DNA of 7,521 bases. Source: an uncultured Sutterella sp. (GTDB lineage Bacteria > Pseudomonadota > Gammaproteobacteria > Burkholderiales > Burkholderiaceae_F). Shown here one piece after another: positions 6,318 to 7,521 of this stretch. The position numbers were made by a program, and so were the translations under genes. Where the stretch lies: the NCBI GenBank assembly GCA_934249275.1, contig CAKQKT010000090.1:1-7521 (forward strand). Reading direction: 5' to 3'. Position 1 is the first letter of the stretch. Each line of letters begins with the position of its first letter. The notes under the pieces are model-generated. The model was not told the DNA's origin. It was given only the letters and a program-made list of their open reading frames with translations, and did not search any database.

Positions 6318-6409
6318 CATTCTCGCCAACAAATGCTTGCAAAACCGCATCACCTTTCACCGCCGCACTGAGCTACATTTCTGTTCACTCCAACAACTCT
6401 CGACCCAAC

Positions 6410-7366
6410 ATGCTCAACATTCTTGTCGAGCGAGCCCTGCGCGGAGAGCCGTCCGAACGCGCCGATCTCGCCTTTCTTGAAAACTTCGAGGACCTCGGCG
6501 CCCTAGCCGACGCCGCACACCTCGTGACCACGAAGTGCGCCTCGCCCGTCTTCAACTTCTGCACCATCATCAACGCCAAGTCGGGCAAGTGCGCCGAAGA
6601 CTGCCACTGGTGCGCACAGTCCTCGAAGTGGTCCGGCAACGCGCCCGTCTTTCCGATCGTGCCCGCCGATCGCGCCGAATCGGCCGCCGAACGAGCGCTC
6701 TCGCACGACATTCACCGCCTCTCGTTCGTAACCGCAGGCCGCAAGCTCTCCGCCAGAGAACTGCGCGAACTCCGCCCCCTCGTTGAAGAGGCTTCCGGTC
6801 CCGACATTGAAATCTGCGCCTCCCTCGGCCTTCTCACCGAGGCCGAGCTTGCCTCTCTTCACGAAGCCGGCCTCGTCCGCTACCACTGCAACCTCGAAAC
6901 GGGTCCGAAATTCTTCCCGAAGGTCTGCTCCTCGCACACGCAGGCCGACAAGGTCAAGACGCTTGAAGCAGCCCGGCGCGCCGGGCTCGATCTCTGCTCG
7001 GGCGGCCTCTTCGGCATGGGCGAGACCATGGCCGACCGAATCGACCTCGCCGTTGAACTCCGCAGGCTCGAGATCCCCTCGATTCCGCTCAACTTTCTCA
7101 TCCCGATTCCCGGCACGCCGCTCGGCGACCGCCCGCTCATGACGCACGAGGAGGTCGTGCGCACCGTCGCCGTCTTCCGCCTCATCAACCCGACGGCCTG
7201 CCTCAGATTCGCCGGCGGCAGACACAACCTCACTACGGAAACGGCCAGGGCCGCGCTTTACGCCGGCATCAACGGCGCCATCACGGGCGACCTTCTCACG
7301 ACGCCGGGCAGCTCCGTCGAAGAAGAGCGCCGGCTCGCCGTCGAAGCGGGCTACCGGCTCAGCTGA
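6410..7366 (+). CDS. bioB: Biotin synthase (radical SAM), anaerobe-type variant
   Basis: The 318-residue enzyme inserts sulfur into dethiobiotin, the last step of biotin synthesis. The radical-SAM cluster motif is CAEDCHWC, with Cys61, Cys65 and Cys68. Family blocks follow: YHCNLETGPKFFP (158-170), CSGGLFGMGE (196-205), LNFLIPIPGTPLGD (227-240) and GDLLTTPGSS near the end. Aligned by eye with the E. coli enzyme, auxiliary-cluster ligands Cys128, Cys188 and Arg260 correspond to Cys136, Cys196 and Arg266. The Cys97 position is Ser105 (RLSFVTAGR), and Cys264 replaces Tyr258. The INAKSG and FVTAGR wording is that of BioBs from anaerobes. Length is slightly short of the usual 320-345. The ATG at 6410 gives the MLNILVERAL start but has no Shine-Dalgarno sequence; TACATT at 6374-6379 may be a -10, implying a very short leader. 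No other bio gene is adjacent. Confidence 0.95.
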   Translation: MLNILVERALRGEPSERADLAFLENFEDLGALADAAHLVTTKCASPVFNFCTIINAKSGKCAEDCHWCAQSSKWSGNAPVFPIVPADRAESAAERALSHDIHRLSFVTAGRKLSARELRELRPLVEEASGPDIEICASLGLLTEAELASLHEAGLVRYHCNLETGPKFFPKVCSSHTQADKVKTLEAARRAGLDLCSGGLFGMGETMADRIDLAVELRRLEIPSIPLNFLIPIPGTPLGDRPLMTHEEVVRTVAVFRLINPTACLRFAGGRHNLTTETARAALYAGINGAITGDLLTTPGSSVEEERRLAVEAGYRLS

Positions 7367-7398
7367 GCCGGCATCGTTCCGCTCGCCACAAGCATCAC

Positions 7399-7419
7399 GG
7401 GCGCGTCGTCGACGCGCCC
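7399..7419 (+). terminator. Strong hairpin after bioB, possible terminator
   Basis: GGGCGCGTC and GACGCGCCC form a perfect nine-pair stem with a three-base loop, 33 bases past the bioB stop codon. The tail (GCTTGCATTTCC) has only scattered T residues, so it is a weak intrinsic terminator at best, or a 3'-end-stabilising structure. Confidence 0.5.
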
Positions 7420-7437
7420 GCTTGCATTTCCGGCAAC

Positions 7438-7495
7438 AAAAAAGGGGCTCTTCTGGACTTTTGGGGAAATTAGGGTTCCCCGTGCCGCAAGCCCC
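7438..7495 (-). terminator. Leftward terminator or 3' end of a structured RNA from the right edge
   Basis: On the minus strand, GGGGCT (7490-7495) can pair with AGCCCC (7444-7449). Enclosed is a second perfect stem, GGGGAA/TTCCCC (7463-7481). Six T residues follow the outer stem. There is no U-tract in the other direction, so it serves a transcript coming from beyond the right edge, convergent with bioB. The nested form is more elaborate than a simple terminator. Confidence 0.6.
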
Positions 7496-7521
7496 AGCAT
7501 AGAAACTAACCAAAAGCGCGT

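Noticed and set aside
6272..6409. A longer N-terminus for BioB from the ATG at 6272
   Set aside because: It would be encoded by the terminator hairpin of the preceding gene, and the extra residues have no BioB similarity; the family starts near 6410.
6503..7513. A 336-codon open frame on the minus strand across bioB
   Set aside because: It is antisense to an unmistakable biotin synthase, has no family motif, and runs through the leftward terminator-like structure.

Overview
The window looks like a chromosomal segment from a high-GC, probably anaerobic or microaerophilic gut-type proteobacterium. My best guess is a Sutterellaceae-like member of the Burkholderiales. This is inference from a secreted multihaem cytochrome c, a small secreted FMN-binding protein, GC-rich coding sequence and an anaerobe-type biotin synthase. 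No taxonomic marker gene is present.

Layout, left to right. Positions 1-1233 (minus strand) hold the N-terminal 411 residues of an exported multihaem cytochrome c. It most resembles the octahaem sulfite reductase MccA/SirA, and its C-terminus lies off the left edge. Upstream of it is a gene-poor stretch of about 1.07 kb (1234-2306). This contains a perfect Fnr-type box (TTGAT-N4-ATCAA), several overlapping inverted repeats, an AT-rich tract with recurring short motifs, and at its right end the terminator of the next gene. Positions 2307-3557 (minus) encode an M20-family zinc metallopeptidase, and 3702-4268 (minus) a family-6-type hypoxanthine/uracil DNA glycosylase. The right half is on the plus strand: a 110-residue secreted FMN-binding protein (4517-4849), an iron-containing alcohol dehydrogenase of the glycerol-dehydrogenase type (5144-6250) and biotin synthase BioB (6410-7366). 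A leftward terminator at 7438-7495 implies a minus-strand transcript entering from the right edge.

Most genes appear to be separate transcription units. Strong rho-independent terminators follow the peptidase, the FMN-binding protein and the alcohol dehydrogenase, and the gaps are long. The window is therefore a set of housekeeping genes (DNA repair, peptide turnover, biotin synthesis, alcohol/polyol oxidation) next to two periplasmic redox proteins (multihaem cytochrome and FMN carrier), which fits anaerobic respiration. I see no mobile element, CRISPR array, tRNA or rRNA.

The observations most worth following up are the possible MccA-type atypical haem motif cut by the left edge, the perfect Fnr box upstream of that gene, a biotin synthase lacking one of the usual auxiliary-cluster cysteines, and the unexplained AT-rich, motif-bearing intergenic region. 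I do not see clear evidence of a wholly new multi-gene system here.
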